Source: Sporisorium sorghi
Lineage: Eukaryota; Basidiomycota; Ustilaginomycetes; Ustilaginales; Ustilaginaceae
DNA length: 64,000 bases
Reading direction: 5' to 3'
Assembly (NCBI GenBank): GCA_023212695.1
Contig: JALCCG010000039.1
Span: 1-64,000, forward strand
This document shows, one piece after another, positions 24,440-33,787 of the stretch (positions are counted from its first letter, which is position 1; each line of letters opens with the position of its first letter). The notes beneath the pieces were generated by a model that saw only the letters and a program-made list of their open reading frames with translations, was not told where the DNA came from and made no database searches. A program made the position numbers and the translations under genes.

Positions 24440-25279
24440 ATGACACAACAAGTTGCTCCGCCGGTCCAGGGTGGGCTTAATCCCCCCTCCGTGGAAGCCT
24501 CTCGAACGCCTGCGCTGGAGGTACGAAACCTTCGGAAAACCTTCCGCGACCGACGCAGCGAGGTTCATGTGCTGGATGACCTTGCGCTTCAGGTACAGCC
24601 CGGTGAATTCGTCTCGATTATCGGGCCGTCAGGCAGCGGAAAAAGCACACTTTTCCACATCATCGGTGGCTTAACGGCTCCTGATTCCGGCTCAGTCTTC
24701 ATGGATGGTCGTGACGTAACGGGAAAAAAAGGGCTCATTGCCTACATGCCTCAGCAGCCTGCCCTGTTCCCTTGGCGAACGGTGGAGGACAACGTGCTGC
24801 TTCCCGAGGAGCTCAGAGGAACCCAGAAGGCCGTCGCCAGGGCAAATGCCCGGCGCTGGATGGAACGGGCCGGACTTGCCGGCTTCGAGAAGGCGTATCC
24901 GCATACCCTCTCAGGAGGGATGCAGCAGCGGGCCGCCTTCCTGCGCGCATTGATGAGCCCGCAGGAAGTGATGTGTCTGGATGAGCCCTTCAGCGCACTC
25001 GATGCACTGACACGCAGTGATATGCAGCGCTGGCTGCTCGATATATGGGAAGAGACGCGCCGTTCGGTGCTGATGATTACCCATCATATTGAGGAAGCAC
25101 TTCTGCTCTCCGACAGCATCTATATTCTGTCGGCGCGGCCTGGGGCCATTTTAAAACGAATCGAGGTCCCGTTCCCCCGTCCACGCCGTGAGGAAATTCT
25201 GCTGGATCCATCCTTCATCACGCTGAAAACCGAAATATCCGCCATGATGCGGGAGGAGCAGCAAGAACGCGAACAGTAA
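24440..25279 (+). CDS. thiZ: ThiZ-like ABC transporter ATPase
   Basis: A 279-residue ATPase starting at the ATG at 24440, with GAAGGAGG 11 nt upstream. Walker A is GPSGSGKST, the Q-loop is YMPQQPALFPWRT, the signature is LSGGMQQRAAFLRAL, Walker B is VMCLDEPFSALD and the H-loop is MITHHIEEAL. The DEPFSALD and FPWRTVEDNV motifs match SsuB/ThiZ/TauB. An N-terminal tail of about 35 residues before the ABC core (ALEVRNLRKTF) is longer than usual. It completes the ThiXYZ importer under the TPP riboswitch. Confidence 0.92.
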   Translation: MTQQVAPPVQGGLNPPSVEASRTPALEVRNLRKTFRDRRSEVHVLDDLALQVQPGEFVSIIGPSGSGKSTLFHIIGGLTAPDSGSVFMDGRDVTGKKGLIAYMPQQPALFPWRTVEDNVLLPEELRGTQKAVARANARRWMERAGLAGFEKAYPHTLSGGMQQRAAFLRALMSPQEVMCLDEPFSALDALTRSDMQRWLLDIWEETRRSVLMITHHIEEALLLSDSIYILSARPGAILKRIEVPFPRPRREEILLDPSFITLKTEISAMMREEQQEREQ

Positions 25280-25372
25280 CAACGTGAACCGTAAACAGAA
25301 TAATCATTCATCATCCAGCTTCCATCAATGCCACAGAGCTTCGAGAAAGCTTGGTAGAAAGGGTATGTAACG

Positions 25373-26188
25373 ATGAAATCACTAACGCAAACAGGGGCCG
25401 GAGCTCCACTGTTAGACACCCACATTCATCTGGACCGTTATTCGTTATCCGATCAGGAAGCGATTGTGGCGGATATCCGGCATAGCGAGGTTCAGAGCAT
25501 CATCTCTGTCTCTATGGATCTGGCTTCCTGCAAACGGAATCTGGAGCTGTCCCGGCTGTACGGAACAATGGTACGGGCTGCATTCGGATATCATCCGGAG
25601 CAGCCTGTCCCCTCCTCTGCTGAAACGAAGGCGATGCTGGACTGGATGGAAGAACATGCCGATGACATGATTGCCGTCGGTGAGGTGGGTCTCCCCTATT
25701 ATGCAAAATTAGAAGCTGAATCCGAGGGCCGTTCGTGGGATAACCGTCCATATGAATATCTACTGGAACAATTTATTCTTTTTGCGAAAAAGCATCATAA
25801 ACCTGTGATTCTGCATGCTGTATATGAAGATGCGGAAACCGCATGTCGCTTGCTCGAAAAATATGGCGTCACCCGTGCCCATTTCCATTGGTTTAAGGGC
25901 TCTCGTGACACCTTGCTGCGGATGGCGGGTAACGGATATTATATCTCCTTTACGCCTGATATCCTGTATGAAGATGAAATTCGTGAAATTGCTCGCCTGT
26001 ACCCCGATCATCTTGTTATGACCGAGACCGATGGACCTTGGCCGTTCGAAGGTCCCTTTGCCGGGCAGATGACCCACCCTCGGATGACCTCCGCCGTTGC
26101 CGCTGCCTGGGCAGAGCTTCAAGGGGTATCCGTGCTTGCGGCGCGGGAGCGGTTATACGAGAATGCCGTACGCTTATACGGACTATAA
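25373..26188 (+). CDS. TatD family metal-dependent hydrolase
   Basis: A 271-residue TIM-barrel amidohydrolase-superfamily protein. Metal-binding motifs are DTHIHLDRY (HxH), GEVGLPYYAK (Glu), ILHAVYEDAE (His), AHFHWFKGS (His) and TETDGPWPF (Asp). TatD proteins are known as DNases, but many members are metabolic hydrolases. Here it lies 94 nt after the ThiZ-like gene on the same strand, in the place where Bacillus operons keep an amidohydrolase for formylaminopyrimidine (YlmB, a different family). A thiamine-salvage role is a reasonable guess, not shown. AGAAAGGG precedes the ATG. Confidence 0.85.
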   Translation: MKSLTQTGAGAPLLDTHIHLDRYSLSDQEAIVADIRHSEVQSIISVSMDLASCKRNLELSRLYGTMVRAAFGYHPEQPVPSSAETKAMLDWMEEHADDMIAVGEVGLPYYAKLEAESEGRSWDNRPYEYLLEQFILFAKKHHKPVILHAVYEDAETACRLLEKYGVTRAHFHWFKGSRDTLLRMAGNGYYISFTPDILYEDEIREIARLYPDHLVMTETDGPWPFEGPFAGQMTHPRMTSAVAAAWAELQGVSVLAARERLYENAVRLYGL

Positions 26189-26218
26189 GAAAAGCTATCC
26201 CTACGCCAAGTCGATTGT

Positions 26219-26395
26219 TCAAGCAATCGGCTTGTTCTCTCTAAGGACTCGATTATATTGATTAATCAGTTCGTCGAGCACAATCGATTGTCTGAGGACT
26301 TTGGGATGATTAAAATCACGATACCGCTGCTTTATCTTGTGAAGCTTGTGCCGCTCTCGCTCGATATCAAACTTTATGCCTTCCTTCGTTTCCAT
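26219..26395 (-). CDS. Spo0E-like aspartyl-phosphate phosphatase
   Basis: A 58-residue protein. GGGGAGG stands 10 nt before the ATG at 26395; an in-frame ATG at 26416 lies upstream of that site and is not used. The sequence has the Spo0E family pattern: an amphipathic first helix (IERERHKLHKIKQRYRDF) and the SIVLDELINQYN motif, matching the SQxLDxLI consensus of phosphatases that dephosphorylate Spo0A~P. It therefore points to a sporulating host. It is a monocistronic gene on the strand opposite the thi operon. Confidence 0.8.
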   Translation of the reverse strand: METKEGIKFDIERERHKLHKIKQRYRDFNHPKVLRQSIVLDELINQYNRVLRENKPIA

Positions 26396-26525
26396 GACTT
26401 TATGTCCTCCCCTCATGTAATATTTTATACTTTAATGTAAAATTATAGGATGTATGATATTAGACATCAAAGACTTAACATGAGGGGCTGTTTTCGATAT
26501 TCATGCCTCTAGAAAAACACCCGCG

Positions 26526-26570
26526 AAAAACCCCGCAATGCGTGAATTCACACGCATTGCGGGGTTTGGG
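26526..26570. terminator. Terminator of the Lpl/Ytc-type transport operon
   Basis: AAACCCCGCAATGCGTG / CACGCATTGCGGGGTTT with loop AATTCA; T-run on the minus strand. It lies 10 nt after the binding-protein stop. Confidence 0.88.
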
Positions 26571-26579
26571 ATCACTCCA

Positions 26580-28133
26580 TTATTTTGCAAACTTCTCTTG
26601 ATATACCTTCGTCATCTCTTCCGTAATTTCCGCCATTTTCGGATCATTTTTTATCGTCTCAATCAATTTATCGTACGACTCAACCGGTTCTTTCCCGGTG
26701 ATGACCATGACACGCATATCCTCCACTTTCTTGGAGATTTCTGGATAGTATTTGTTATAGGCTTCCGAATACAACTCTCCCGAAGGATTCGGAACCTGCA
26801 CCGTCTTGCGCTCCGTGACGATGTCTACGTTCCGTGTGTATACTTCATCCGGCATCCCTACCGCGTTGATGGCCATGTCGTCACTTACAAGGTGAATGAA
26901 ATTGTTCAGGTTGCCGTCACCTGTCTTATCCTTGACGGCCTGCGGCGTTGCAACCTTCTTCCCGTTCTCGACCGTGTAATGGACGCCTTCAATCCCGTAG
27001 GTCAGCATCTCATTTCCTTCCGGGCTGTAGCCATAGTCGAAGAGCTCCAGAATTTTTTTCACTTTTGCCTCCGGCACTTTCTTCGGAATCAGGTACACTC
27101 CATAGTACGGAGATCCTGAAGGCGTATACTTCACTCCGTTTGGATTCTCCAAGTAGGCAAGCGGCATCAAATCAGCCTTGGGATCCACATTTTTCACCGC
27201 TTCGCCAGTTACCCACGCATGGTTCATGGACATGCCGCCTACCCCTGCCTTGGCACTTCGCATCGTATCCATCACCTGCGAGAACTTCATGATCGCAAAA
27301 TCTTTGGGGAACAATCCTTCTTCATAGGCCTTTTTGATCCACAACATGGCCTCCTTGGACTCGTCCGACGTAAGGATAGGAGACAGCGTATTATCGGCCT
27401 CCAGCTTCCATGCCCCTTGTGTTTCATTAAAGAGATTATAAATGTAAGCAAGTGCGCCGGGATTCGCCGCATATGGAATTTCATCAGCCTGTCCGTTACC
27501 ATTCGGGTCCTGATCTTTGAAAGCTTTTAACACATTATGAAACTCATCCAGTGTCTTGGGCGTTTCCAGCTGAAGGGCATCCAGCCAGTCCTTGCGGATC
27601 ATCGGGAACACACCGCCGCCATAGCTTGGATAGTATCGCGGCATGACAATGTTCTTGCCGTCCACCTTGGTGATCTCCCACATGTCCTTCAACTCTTCGC
27701 GATTTAAATTCGGGTAGTCTTTGAGAAAAGGCGTCAAATCCCAGAACACCCCCTGCTTCAGCATCTTCTGAAGCTGAGGGTTCTGCATCGTTTCCACAAA
27801 AGTAACCTCTGGAAGATCACCGGATGCGAGCATGACATTGATCTTCTCTTCAGCCGTGGATGGGGACAGCCACGTAATGTTCAGTTTGGTATTGGTGTGT
27901 TTCTCCAGCTCCTTCCAAAGCGGATTGGTGTTGTCAATAAATTCGGTGGCATAGTTCAAGGTCTGGATCGTAATGCTGGTAGGTTCACTGCTGTCTGTTC
28001 CTCCCCCGTTATCGCTCGAGGCGCTACCAGCCCCGCTGCCGCAAGCACTAAGCAAGAGCGAACTTGCCAAGAGCAGCAGCCCTGTCATTTTTAAAAACGG
28101 CTTACCTGACTTTGGTTCCATGTTGTTCATCAT
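26580..28133 (-). CDS. Extracellular sugar-binding lipoprotein (LplA/YtcQ-like)
   Basis: A 517-residue solute-binding lipoprotein. A much longer open frame reaches 28424 but covers the permease gene; GGGAGAAGG directly before ATGATG at 28133/28130 shows the true start. The signal peptide (FLKMTGLLLLASSLLLSAC) has the lipobox LSAC. DLTPFLKDYPNL, VMPRYYPSYGGGVFPMIRKDWLD and DPNGNGQADEIPY are typical of the long (about 500 aa) Lpl/YtcQ cluster of Paenibacillus, which bind oligosaccharides. It is the last gene of a three-gene operon with two permeases. Confidence 0.9.
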   Translation of the reverse strand: MMNNMEPKSGKPFLKMTGLLLLASSLLLSACGSGAGSASSDNGGGTDSSEPTSITIQTLNYATEFIDNTNPLWKELEKHTNTKLNITWLSPSTAEEKINVMLASGDLPEVTFVETMQNPQLQKMLKQGVFWDLTPFLKDYPNLNREELKDMWEITKVDGKNIVMPRYYPSYGGGVFPMIRKDWLDALQLETPKTLDEFHNVLKAFKDQDPNGNGQADEIPYAANPGALAYIYNLFNETQGAWKLEADNTLSPILTSDESKEAMLWIKKAYEEGLFPKDFAIMKFSQVMDTMRSAKAGVGGMSMNHAWVTGEAVKNVDPKADLMPLAYLENPNGVKYTPSGSPYYGVYLIPKKVPEAKVKKILELFDYGYSPEGNEMLTYGIEGVHYTVENGKKVATPQAVKDKTGDGNLNNFIHLVSDDMAINAVGMPDEVYTRNVDIVTERKTVQVPNPSGELYSEAYNKYYPEISKKVEDMRVMVITGKEPVESYDKLIETIKNDPKMAEITEEMTKVYQEKFAK

Positions 28134-28204
28134 TAGACCTTCTCCCTTATTTAGAATTATTCGACCTGATTGATCATGGTGGCAAAAACAGACCGTATAT
28201 CGAC

Positions 28205-29089
28205 TCATTCCTTGACGGAGCCCACCATCGCCCCTTTGGCGAAGTGTTTCTGCAGGAATGGATACACTAACATGATTGGAACGGTTGCAATAACAACCGC
28301 TGCCATCTTTAACGTTTCCGTTGGAACGGGGCGGTTCACTTGGAAGGCGAATCCTCCGCCACTGCCCGAACCCATTGTGGTTGGATCTACAAGCATATTC
28401 TGCAGCAGCACCTGCAGCGGCCACATTTTCTGGTCATTAATAAACATCAGTGCGTTGAAGTAGGTGTTCCAATAACCGACCGCAAAGAACAACCCGAAGG
28501 CTACCAGCGCAGGCAGCGACAACGGCAGGATAATCCGCCAAAATACCCCGATATCATTGGAGCCGTCGATCATCGCGGCTTCCTCCAGACTTTCCGGGAT
28601 GCTGTCGAAGAATCCCTTCATGAGCAGCACGTACCACGCACTGGTCAAGCTGGGCAGGATAAGCGACCAAATGCTGTCAATGAGTCCCACGTTACGGACG
28701 ACCAGGTACAGCGGAACCAGCCCTGGCGTAAAGAGAAAGGTGATTAATACCATAACCATCATGGCCTTGCGAAACCGAAGGCGTTTACGGGACACCGCGT
28801 AAGCCAGGCCCCCGGTCACGAGCAGGCTGAGCAGCGTACCCACCGTAGCCAGAAACACGCTAACGGAGATCGAAGTGACAAACAAGCCGTTGGACAGCAG
28901 ATGCTTATAAGCATCCAGCGTCCAAACGCGCGGCCACAGAATCAGGCTTCGTTGATAATACTCCACGGGATCGGTAAACGACAAAATAACGGTATAGTAA
29001 ATGGGAAATATCGTTGCCAAACCGATGATCAGCAGCAGACTGTTATTTACAAGACCAAACAGCCTTGTTTTCCATCCTTTCTCATGCAT
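28205..29089 (-). CDS. Carbohydrate ABC permease (LplC/YtcP-like)
   Basis: A 294-residue permease with six membrane helices beginning about residue 13. The EAA loop is SIPESLEEAAMIDGSNDIGVFWRIILPLSLPAL. VPLYLVVRNVGLIDSIWSLILP and the YPFLQKHFAKGAMVGSVKE ending are those of LplC/YtcP proteins (MalG class). AAGGAGGAGTAAAGC upstream marks the start. It is the second gene of the operon 30093-26580 and pairs with the LplB-like permease. These importers normally borrow a shared ATPase of the MsmX type; none is encoded here. Confidence 0.92.
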   Translation of the reverse strand: MHEKGWKTRLFGLVNNSLLLIIGLATIFPIYYTVILSFTDPVEYYQRSLILWPRVWTLDAYKHLLSNGLFVTSISVSVFLATVGTLLSLLVTGGLAYAVSRKRLRFRKAMMVMVLITFLFTPGLVPLYLVVRNVGLIDSIWSLILPSLTSAWYVLLMKGFFDSIPESLEEAAMIDGSNDIGVFWRIILPLSLPALVAFGLFFAVGYWNTYFNALMFINDQKMWPLQVLLQNMLVDPTTMGSGSGGGFAFQVNRPVPTETLKMAAVVIATVPIMLVYPFLQKHFAKGAMVGSVKE

Positions 29090-29112
29090 GCTTTACTCCT
29101 CCTTGTCTTCTG

Positions 29113-30093
29113 TTAGTACAAGCTTTCTTGACCGTATCGCCTTGCCAATCGGTTGGCCGTAACCACCATAATGACACCGACAATCGATTTGAATAATCCG
29201 ATAGCTGTACTGTAACTGAACTCACCCTGACGAATCCCGACCCGGTACACATAAGTATCGAACACTTCGGCTACATTGGTGACAGGTGCATTCATCATCA
29301 GATAAATCTGTTCGAATCCCGTATCGAGGATCGTGCCCAGGCGCAGAATCAACAGAATCAGGATCACGTTACGCATCGCGGGCAGGGTAATGTGCCACAT
29401 CCGTCTCATCCGTCCCGCACCGTCCATGACCGACGCTTCATATAATTGCGGATCCACTCCGGCAATGGCGGCGAGGAAGATGATCGTTCCCCATCCAATC
29501 TCCTTCCAGATGGACTGCGCCGTCAGCATGCCCCAGAAGTAGTTCGGGTTGGAGAGAATATCAACCGTCTGCCAGTCCATGGAGATTAACCACTTATTGA
29601 ACAGGCCCTCCGATTGCGAGAACATCAGGTAGGTGAGGCCATAGATCAATACCCACGACAAAAAGTGGGGGATATACACCAGAGATTGAATGGTCCTCTT
29701 ATAGATGGAGCTTCGTACTTCGTTCAGCATCAAGGATAGAATGATCGGTGCCGGAAAAAAGAAAATCAGGCTCAGGAAGCTGATCGCTAACGTATTTCGC
29801 AGCAGCATCCAGAAGTCATGATTGGAGAAAAACCGGGTGAAATGCTCAAACCCTACCCAAGGGCTTTCGAACACCCCAAAGTAGGGAGAATACTCTTGGA
29901 AGGCTATGACGAGATTCGTAATCGGAATATATTTGAAAATGATAAAAAAGATAAGGCCCGGCAAAGCCAGCACATACAAATACTTGTCACGCGCAACATC
30001 CGACCATATTCGTCCCCATTTTGTTTTGGATTTCAATGGAATGGGCGGCCTCCTGTTTCCTTTTGCCGACCGAACGGTTTCTTGTGCTTTCAT
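29113..30093 (-). CDS. Carbohydrate ABC permease (LplB/YteP-like)
   Basis: A 326-residue permease, MalF class, first gene of its operon. About six helices; N-terminal tail of about 30 residues rich in Lys/Arg. Typical motifs are YLYVLALPGLIFFIIFKYIPI, FQEYSPYFGVFESPWVGFEHF and the EAA loop DPQLYEASVMDGAGRMRRMWHITLP. It ends TANRLARRYGQESLY. A cre-like site lies at 30159-30172, about 65 bp upstream, and a divergent AraC-type sensor-regulator follows at 30448. Confidence 0.92.
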   Translation of the reverse strand: MKAQETVRSAKGNRRPPIPLKSKTKWGRIWSDVARDKYLYVLALPGLIFFIIFKYIPITNLVIAFQEYSPYFGVFESPWVGFEHFTRFFSNHDFWMLLRNTLAISFLSLIFFFPAPIILSLMLNEVRSSIYKRTIQSLVYIPHFLSWVLIYGLTYLMFSQSEGLFNKWLISMDWQTVDILSNPNYFWGMLTAQSIWKEIGWGTIIFLAAIAGVDPQLYEASVMDGAGRMRRMWHITLPAMRNVILILLILRLGTILDTGFEQIYLMMNAPVTNVAEVFDTYVYRVGIRQGEFSYSTAIGLFKSIVGVIMVVTANRLARRYGQESLY

Positions 30094-30158
30094 CGTTACT
30101 CCCTCACTTTCAGCCTTGTCGTGTCGTTCAACATACCGTTATCGGAACGTAACCTTAA

Positions 30159-30172
30159 TGTAAACGGTTGCA
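30159..30172. promoter_or_regulatory. Probable CcpA cre site
   Basis: TGTAAACGGTTGCA matches the cre consensus TGWAANCGNTNWCA at 13 of 14 positions. It lies between the divergent permease and AraC genes, close to the transporter start, consistent with glucose repression of sugar uptake. The remaining part of this 354 nt gap shows no gene. Confidence 0.65.
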
Positions 30173-30447
30173 AAATTACCTGCAATTCTACTTTTTTTCC
30201 GCAGGACCTTGAATCCGGCTCCGGTCGATACAGTGCACGGCGAGTGCTGATTCTGCAAGGCATGTCTTATGTTCCATTTCCTTGGATTGCACTTTTTTTC
30301 CTGGGTGAATAAACAGCTTCTCACCAACACCAATAGGAAAATATGATCTTTTCAACCAATCCGCTCATTCGCTATGATAGTATTTAATCATTTCCGGCTT
30401 TCTACGATTTAGCCTTGAATTGTCTATGCCAACAGGGGGTTAAAGTA

Positions 30448-32766
30448 ATGAGGCAGCAGAATCCTGAATCCGGTTTCAAAGGTATTATGTATTGGAGAAG
30501 CATCGCGCTTGCCGTGCTGTTGACATGCCTCCCCATCTCAGCCATAACCGCCGTTTACCTGTATGTGGGGAACCAGCATATGATCAACCAGTATCAGCAG
30601 CGCAACGAGGAAGCTCTGGTTGACGCCGCGAGACAAGTGGACGAGCAATTCACCCAGTTGGTCCATTATGCGCTCAATATGGTCGTGAAGCCGCATTTTA
30701 AGCCCTCCTTGTCCGACATGGACTTTGTATCGAATATCGAGGAGACAAACGAGCTGTTTAATACACTGAACCTTGTGGAAAACGCCGATCCCCTGGTGGA
30801 TCAGGTCTATCTCTACATCAAAAAACAAAATAAAATCATGGAGCCCGACCTCGGGCTTCGAACGCTGGATCAGGCTCAGGATGCGTTAAACTTTAACAAA
30901 CTCATGGAAGGGGATTCGGATATGTTCTGGGTCCATGACCTGGAGCGGCCTTTCAATAAGGAGAGGTCCTCACACGCACTCGTCATGAGACTTCCGTTCA
31001 ACGGTCATACACCCTACGGCGCGATTGTCATCTACATCGATCCGTCGAAGCTGCATGTGATCCGCAATAGCGAGAATCTCTCATTCCTGCTGGATGACCA
31101 GGGCCATATCATCGGGGAATCCGGAATGAGCCGCAATATGCCAAAAGCGATGAGTGCGATTCTTGAACAGCTGAAGCTGCCTCAGAATGCCCAACACACA
31201 AATCATTTGCGGATGAAGGTTCCAGTCGATCAGGATGTACTGCTGGTGAATACCGTTCAATTTGAGAAAATGCAGCAGAATTGGACCTATGTGTCCGGAA
31301 CGCCGCAATCCAACATCATCGCTCCCACGAAGCCTTATACCCATATCATTCTGATCTGTTTTGCCTTTGCGCTTGCGGCTTCCCTGGGCGCAAGCTGGTT
31401 CGCCTCCAAGAGCATGTACCGTCCGATCCGCAAGATGCTGAATATCGTTGGCGGCGATCAGACCAAGCAGAACTCGCGATACAATGAACTGGATTATATT
31501 GAACACGAGTGGAAACAGTACCGATTCTCGCATGATACACTGCAAAATCAATGGAAGCGATCCTTGCCCTCGATCAGAGAGGCTTATATCAATCAATTTC
31601 TGAGCGGACAAGCCTCTCACCTGACGGAGCCCGAGTATGTGGTCAAGCTGCAAGAGATGGAGCTTGATATTACCCATAAACATTTCTCCGCGATGGTGCT
31701 GCAGCAGCATACTCACGGGGAGGACCGCGCGCCTCTAACGGAAAACGATCAGCATCTACTTACCTATGCCGCATTGAACGTCATCCAAGAGCTGGCCGAG
31801 GACATAAGCGCGTATATGCATCCCATCAATTTCTTCGACGGCTCCTTCGGTGTCATCTTGATCGTTCCAGACTCCCACACAGCTGACGAGCAGATGCACA
31901 GGATGAAGCTGCTGTGCGATCAGATCATACGGGCACTGCGCGATACACTCCGCATGTCGGCAACCATCGTATTAGGGGGACCGAGCTCAACCTGGACCGA
32001 TGTTCCCCATATTCTCGAGCAGGCCAAAAGGGCGCTGCATTACCGCTCCTTCGATGCAAGCAGCCAGCTGCTGGAAGCAGACACGGTGCTTTCCCAGAAA
32101 AATGACTGGATCGACTATCCGCTGGAATTGGAGCAGGATTTCATTCATGCCTTGAATCTTGGACTTCAGAGGGATGCGCTTCGATCCCTAAGCCGCTTCG
32201 TAACGTCGCTTCAGGCCGGAGGAGGCTCGGAGTGGCATGTCCATCATGGGCTCATGCGTTTAATCACAAGCGTTCACCGGTCTATGCTGCAGGCCGGTTT
32301 AAATCCGTATCAGGTGTATAATTTCTCCAATCTGCAGGAACAGATGTCCCTGCTTCGGGACCCGAAGGCCTGTGTGGACTGGTTCCAACGCGAAATCATC
32401 GAGCCCTACCTCGAGCAGCTGACCAAGAACTTCAGCAGCTCCATGAAATCGCTAGTCGAAAACGTGCTGGAGCAAATCGAGCAGAACGGGATGCAGGACC
32501 TCTCCCTGGATGTCATGGCGATGGAGGCCGGCGTCAGCGCATCCCAATTGAGCAAAGCATTCAAGCAGATGACGGGCACCAATTATATCGACTATCTGAC
32601 AACGTTCCGAATGAACCGCTGCAAAGAGCTGCTGCTGACCACGGATCTTCGCATTCATGAGATTGCGGAAGCCGCGGGGTATCAGCCCCCTTATTTCAAT
32701 CGGATGTTCAAAAAACTCGAAGGAATCACGCCCGGCCAATACCGTCAGCAGGGAATTGGCAAATGA
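30448..32766 (+). CDS. Membrane-anchored AraC-type sensor regulator
   Basis: A 772-residue protein. TM1 at about 12-35 and TM2 at about 290-312 (THIILICFAFALAASLGAS) enclose an extracytoplasmic sensor of about 250 residues, probably dCACHE-like. A cytoplasmic linker region follows (about 315-660), and the C-terminal 100 residues are an AraC double HTH: LSLDVMAMEAGVSASQLSKAF and IHEIAEAAGYQPPYFNRMF. Paenibacillus encodes many such YesS/YtdP-like regulators beside Lpl/Ytc transporters, and this one is divergent from such an operon. Ligand: presumably the transported glycan. AGGGGGT sets the start. Confidence 0.92.
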   Translation: MRQQNPESGFKGIMYWRSIALAVLLTCLPISAITAVYLYVGNQHMINQYQQRNEEALVDAARQVDEQFTQLVHYALNMVVKPHFKPSLSDMDFVSNIEETNELFNTLNLVENADPLVDQVYLYIKKQNKIMEPDLGLRTLDQAQDALNFNKLMEGDSDMFWVHDLERPFNKERSSHALVMRLPFNGHTPYGAIVIYIDPSKLHVIRNSENLSFLLDDQGHIIGESGMSRNMPKAMSAILEQLKLPQNAQHTNHLRMKVPVDQDVLLVNTVQFEKMQQNWTYVSGTPQSNIIAPTKPYTHIILICFAFALAASLGASWFASKSMYRPIRKMLNIVGGDQTKQNSRYNELDYIEHEWKQYRFSHDTLQNQWKRSLPSIREAYINQFLSGQASHLTEPEYVVKLQEMELDITHKHFSAMVLQQHTHGEDRAPLTENDQHLLTYAALNVIQELAEDISAYMHPINFFDGSFGVILIVPDSHTADEQMHRMKLLCDQIIRALRDTLRMSATIVLGGPSSTWTDVPHILEQAKRALHYRSFDASSQLLEADTVLSQKNDWIDYPLELEQDFIHALNLGLQRDALRSLSRFVTSLQAGGGSEWHVHHGLMRLITSVHRSMLQAGLNPYQVYNFSNLQEQMSLLRDPKACVDWFQREIIEPYLEQLTKNFSSSMKSLVENVLEQIEQNGMQDLSLDVMAMEAGVSASQLSKAFKQMTGTNYIDYLTTFRMNRCKELLLTTDLRIHEIAEAAGYQPPYFNRMFKKLEGITPGQYRQQGIGK

Positions 32767-32815
32767 TATGGCACAGGCATTATGAAGAACCGCTCTCCAT
32801 ATAGAGAAACATTGA

Positions 32816-32860
32816 AAAAGCCGCTTTAGGGTTGCGGGAAGCAACCCTAAAGCGGCTCTG
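32816..32860. terminator. Bidirectional terminator between convergent genes
   Basis: GCCGCTTTAGGGTTGC GGGAA GCAACCCTAAAGCGGC, a perfect 16 bp stem with A-run before and T-rich tail after. Confidence 0.9.
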
Positions 32861-32869
32861 TTCATTATA

Positions 32870-33610
32870 TTAACGCTTCATAAAACCCTTCCTGTTCAGA
32901 AAGTCCTTCATGTGCAGTCTTACCGGCTCCGCCAAGCGTTTGGCCATAAGTTCAGACCACGGCGTGCTGTTCTTGCCTGCTGTCCGCTTGGATAGATAAT
33001 CCGCGGAAACCTGATCATAACTTCTTACTTCCTCAATGGCTCCCGGATTGTAGCTGTCCCGGTGCAGGACCGCTTCTACCGGAAGGCGTGGACGAAGCCC
33101 CGGATCCTGGTCCGGGTAGCCGAGGCACATGCCAAATACCGGATAGACCAGGTCCGGCAGCTCCAATGCCTCGGAGAAATCAGCTATCGAGTTGCGGACC
33201 CCTCCGATGTACACAATGCCAAGACCCAGCGATTCCGCAGCAATCGCGGCATTCTGCGCAGCCAAAGCGGCATCCACGGTGGCCACAATGAAATTCTCGG
33301 TGGAATCTTCATACGTCTCCTTGTCACCCGAATGCGCCTCAGTACTTTTTTTCAAACGATACAGATCTGCGCACCACACAAGGAATACGGGGCACTCTAT
33401 AATATAGGCCTGATTACCGGCCAAGCCGGCCAGCCGCCGCTTCTTCTCCTGATCGGTAACCGCAATGATGCTGTAGGCTTGAACATTACTGGATGTGGAT
33501 GCCATCTGGCCTGCTGCCACAACGGCCCTTAGCTGCTCCTCCGACACCGGCTTGTCCAAGTATTTGCGAATCGATCGATGATTCATCAGCAGTGACAATG
33601 TATCATTCAT
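32870..33610 (-). CDS. NfsA/Frp-type flavin nitroreductase
   Basis: A 246-residue FMN-dependent oxidoreductase. The flavin-binding motif HRSIRKYLDKPV is at residues 11-22, then QMASTSSNVQAYSIIAVTD, and GIVYIGGVRNS and PVFGMCLGYPDQDPGLRPRLP are the diagnostic motifs of the NfsA/NfrA1 group using NADPH. Length matches that group. TGAAGGAGTGAG precedes the ATG. It stands alone between the terminator and copZ. It reduces nitro compounds, quinones or free flavin. Confidence 0.9.
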   Translation of the reverse strand: MNDTLSLLMNHRSIRKYLDKPVSEEQLRAVVAAGQMASTSSNVQAYSIIAVTDQEKKRRLAGLAGNQAYIIECPVFLVWCADLYRLKKSTEAHSGDKETYEDSTENFIVATVDAALAAQNAAIAAESLGLGIVYIGGVRNSIADFSEALELPDLVYPVFGMCLGYPDQDPGLRPRLPVEAVLHRDSYNPGAIEEVRSYDQVSADYLSKRTAGKNSTPWSELMAKRLAEPVRLHMKDFLNRKGFMKR

Positions 33611-33707
33611 CGGGTACTCACTCCTTCATGTTCTATAAGAATGGTTCCATCTATTATGAAACTTCAAATCTGGCTGCGCAAGCTCACACAGCCTGTGACT
33701 TTACAGC

Positions 33708-33743
33708 AAAAAAACCGGAATACCAGTATCCGGCATCCGGTTT
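33708..33743 (-). terminator. Terminator of copZ
   Basis: On the minus strand AAACCGGATGCCGGAT ... TCCGGTTT is followed by seven T. Confidence 0.7.
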
Positions 33744-33787
33744 CATATTCAGCCAAGGCTCTCAGCTTTGGAATTTAATGGGCTCCA

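Noticed and set aside
28134..28424. N-terminal extension of the binding-protein frame
   Set aside because: It overlaps the permease coding region in another frame; the signal peptide and ribosome site put the start at 28133.
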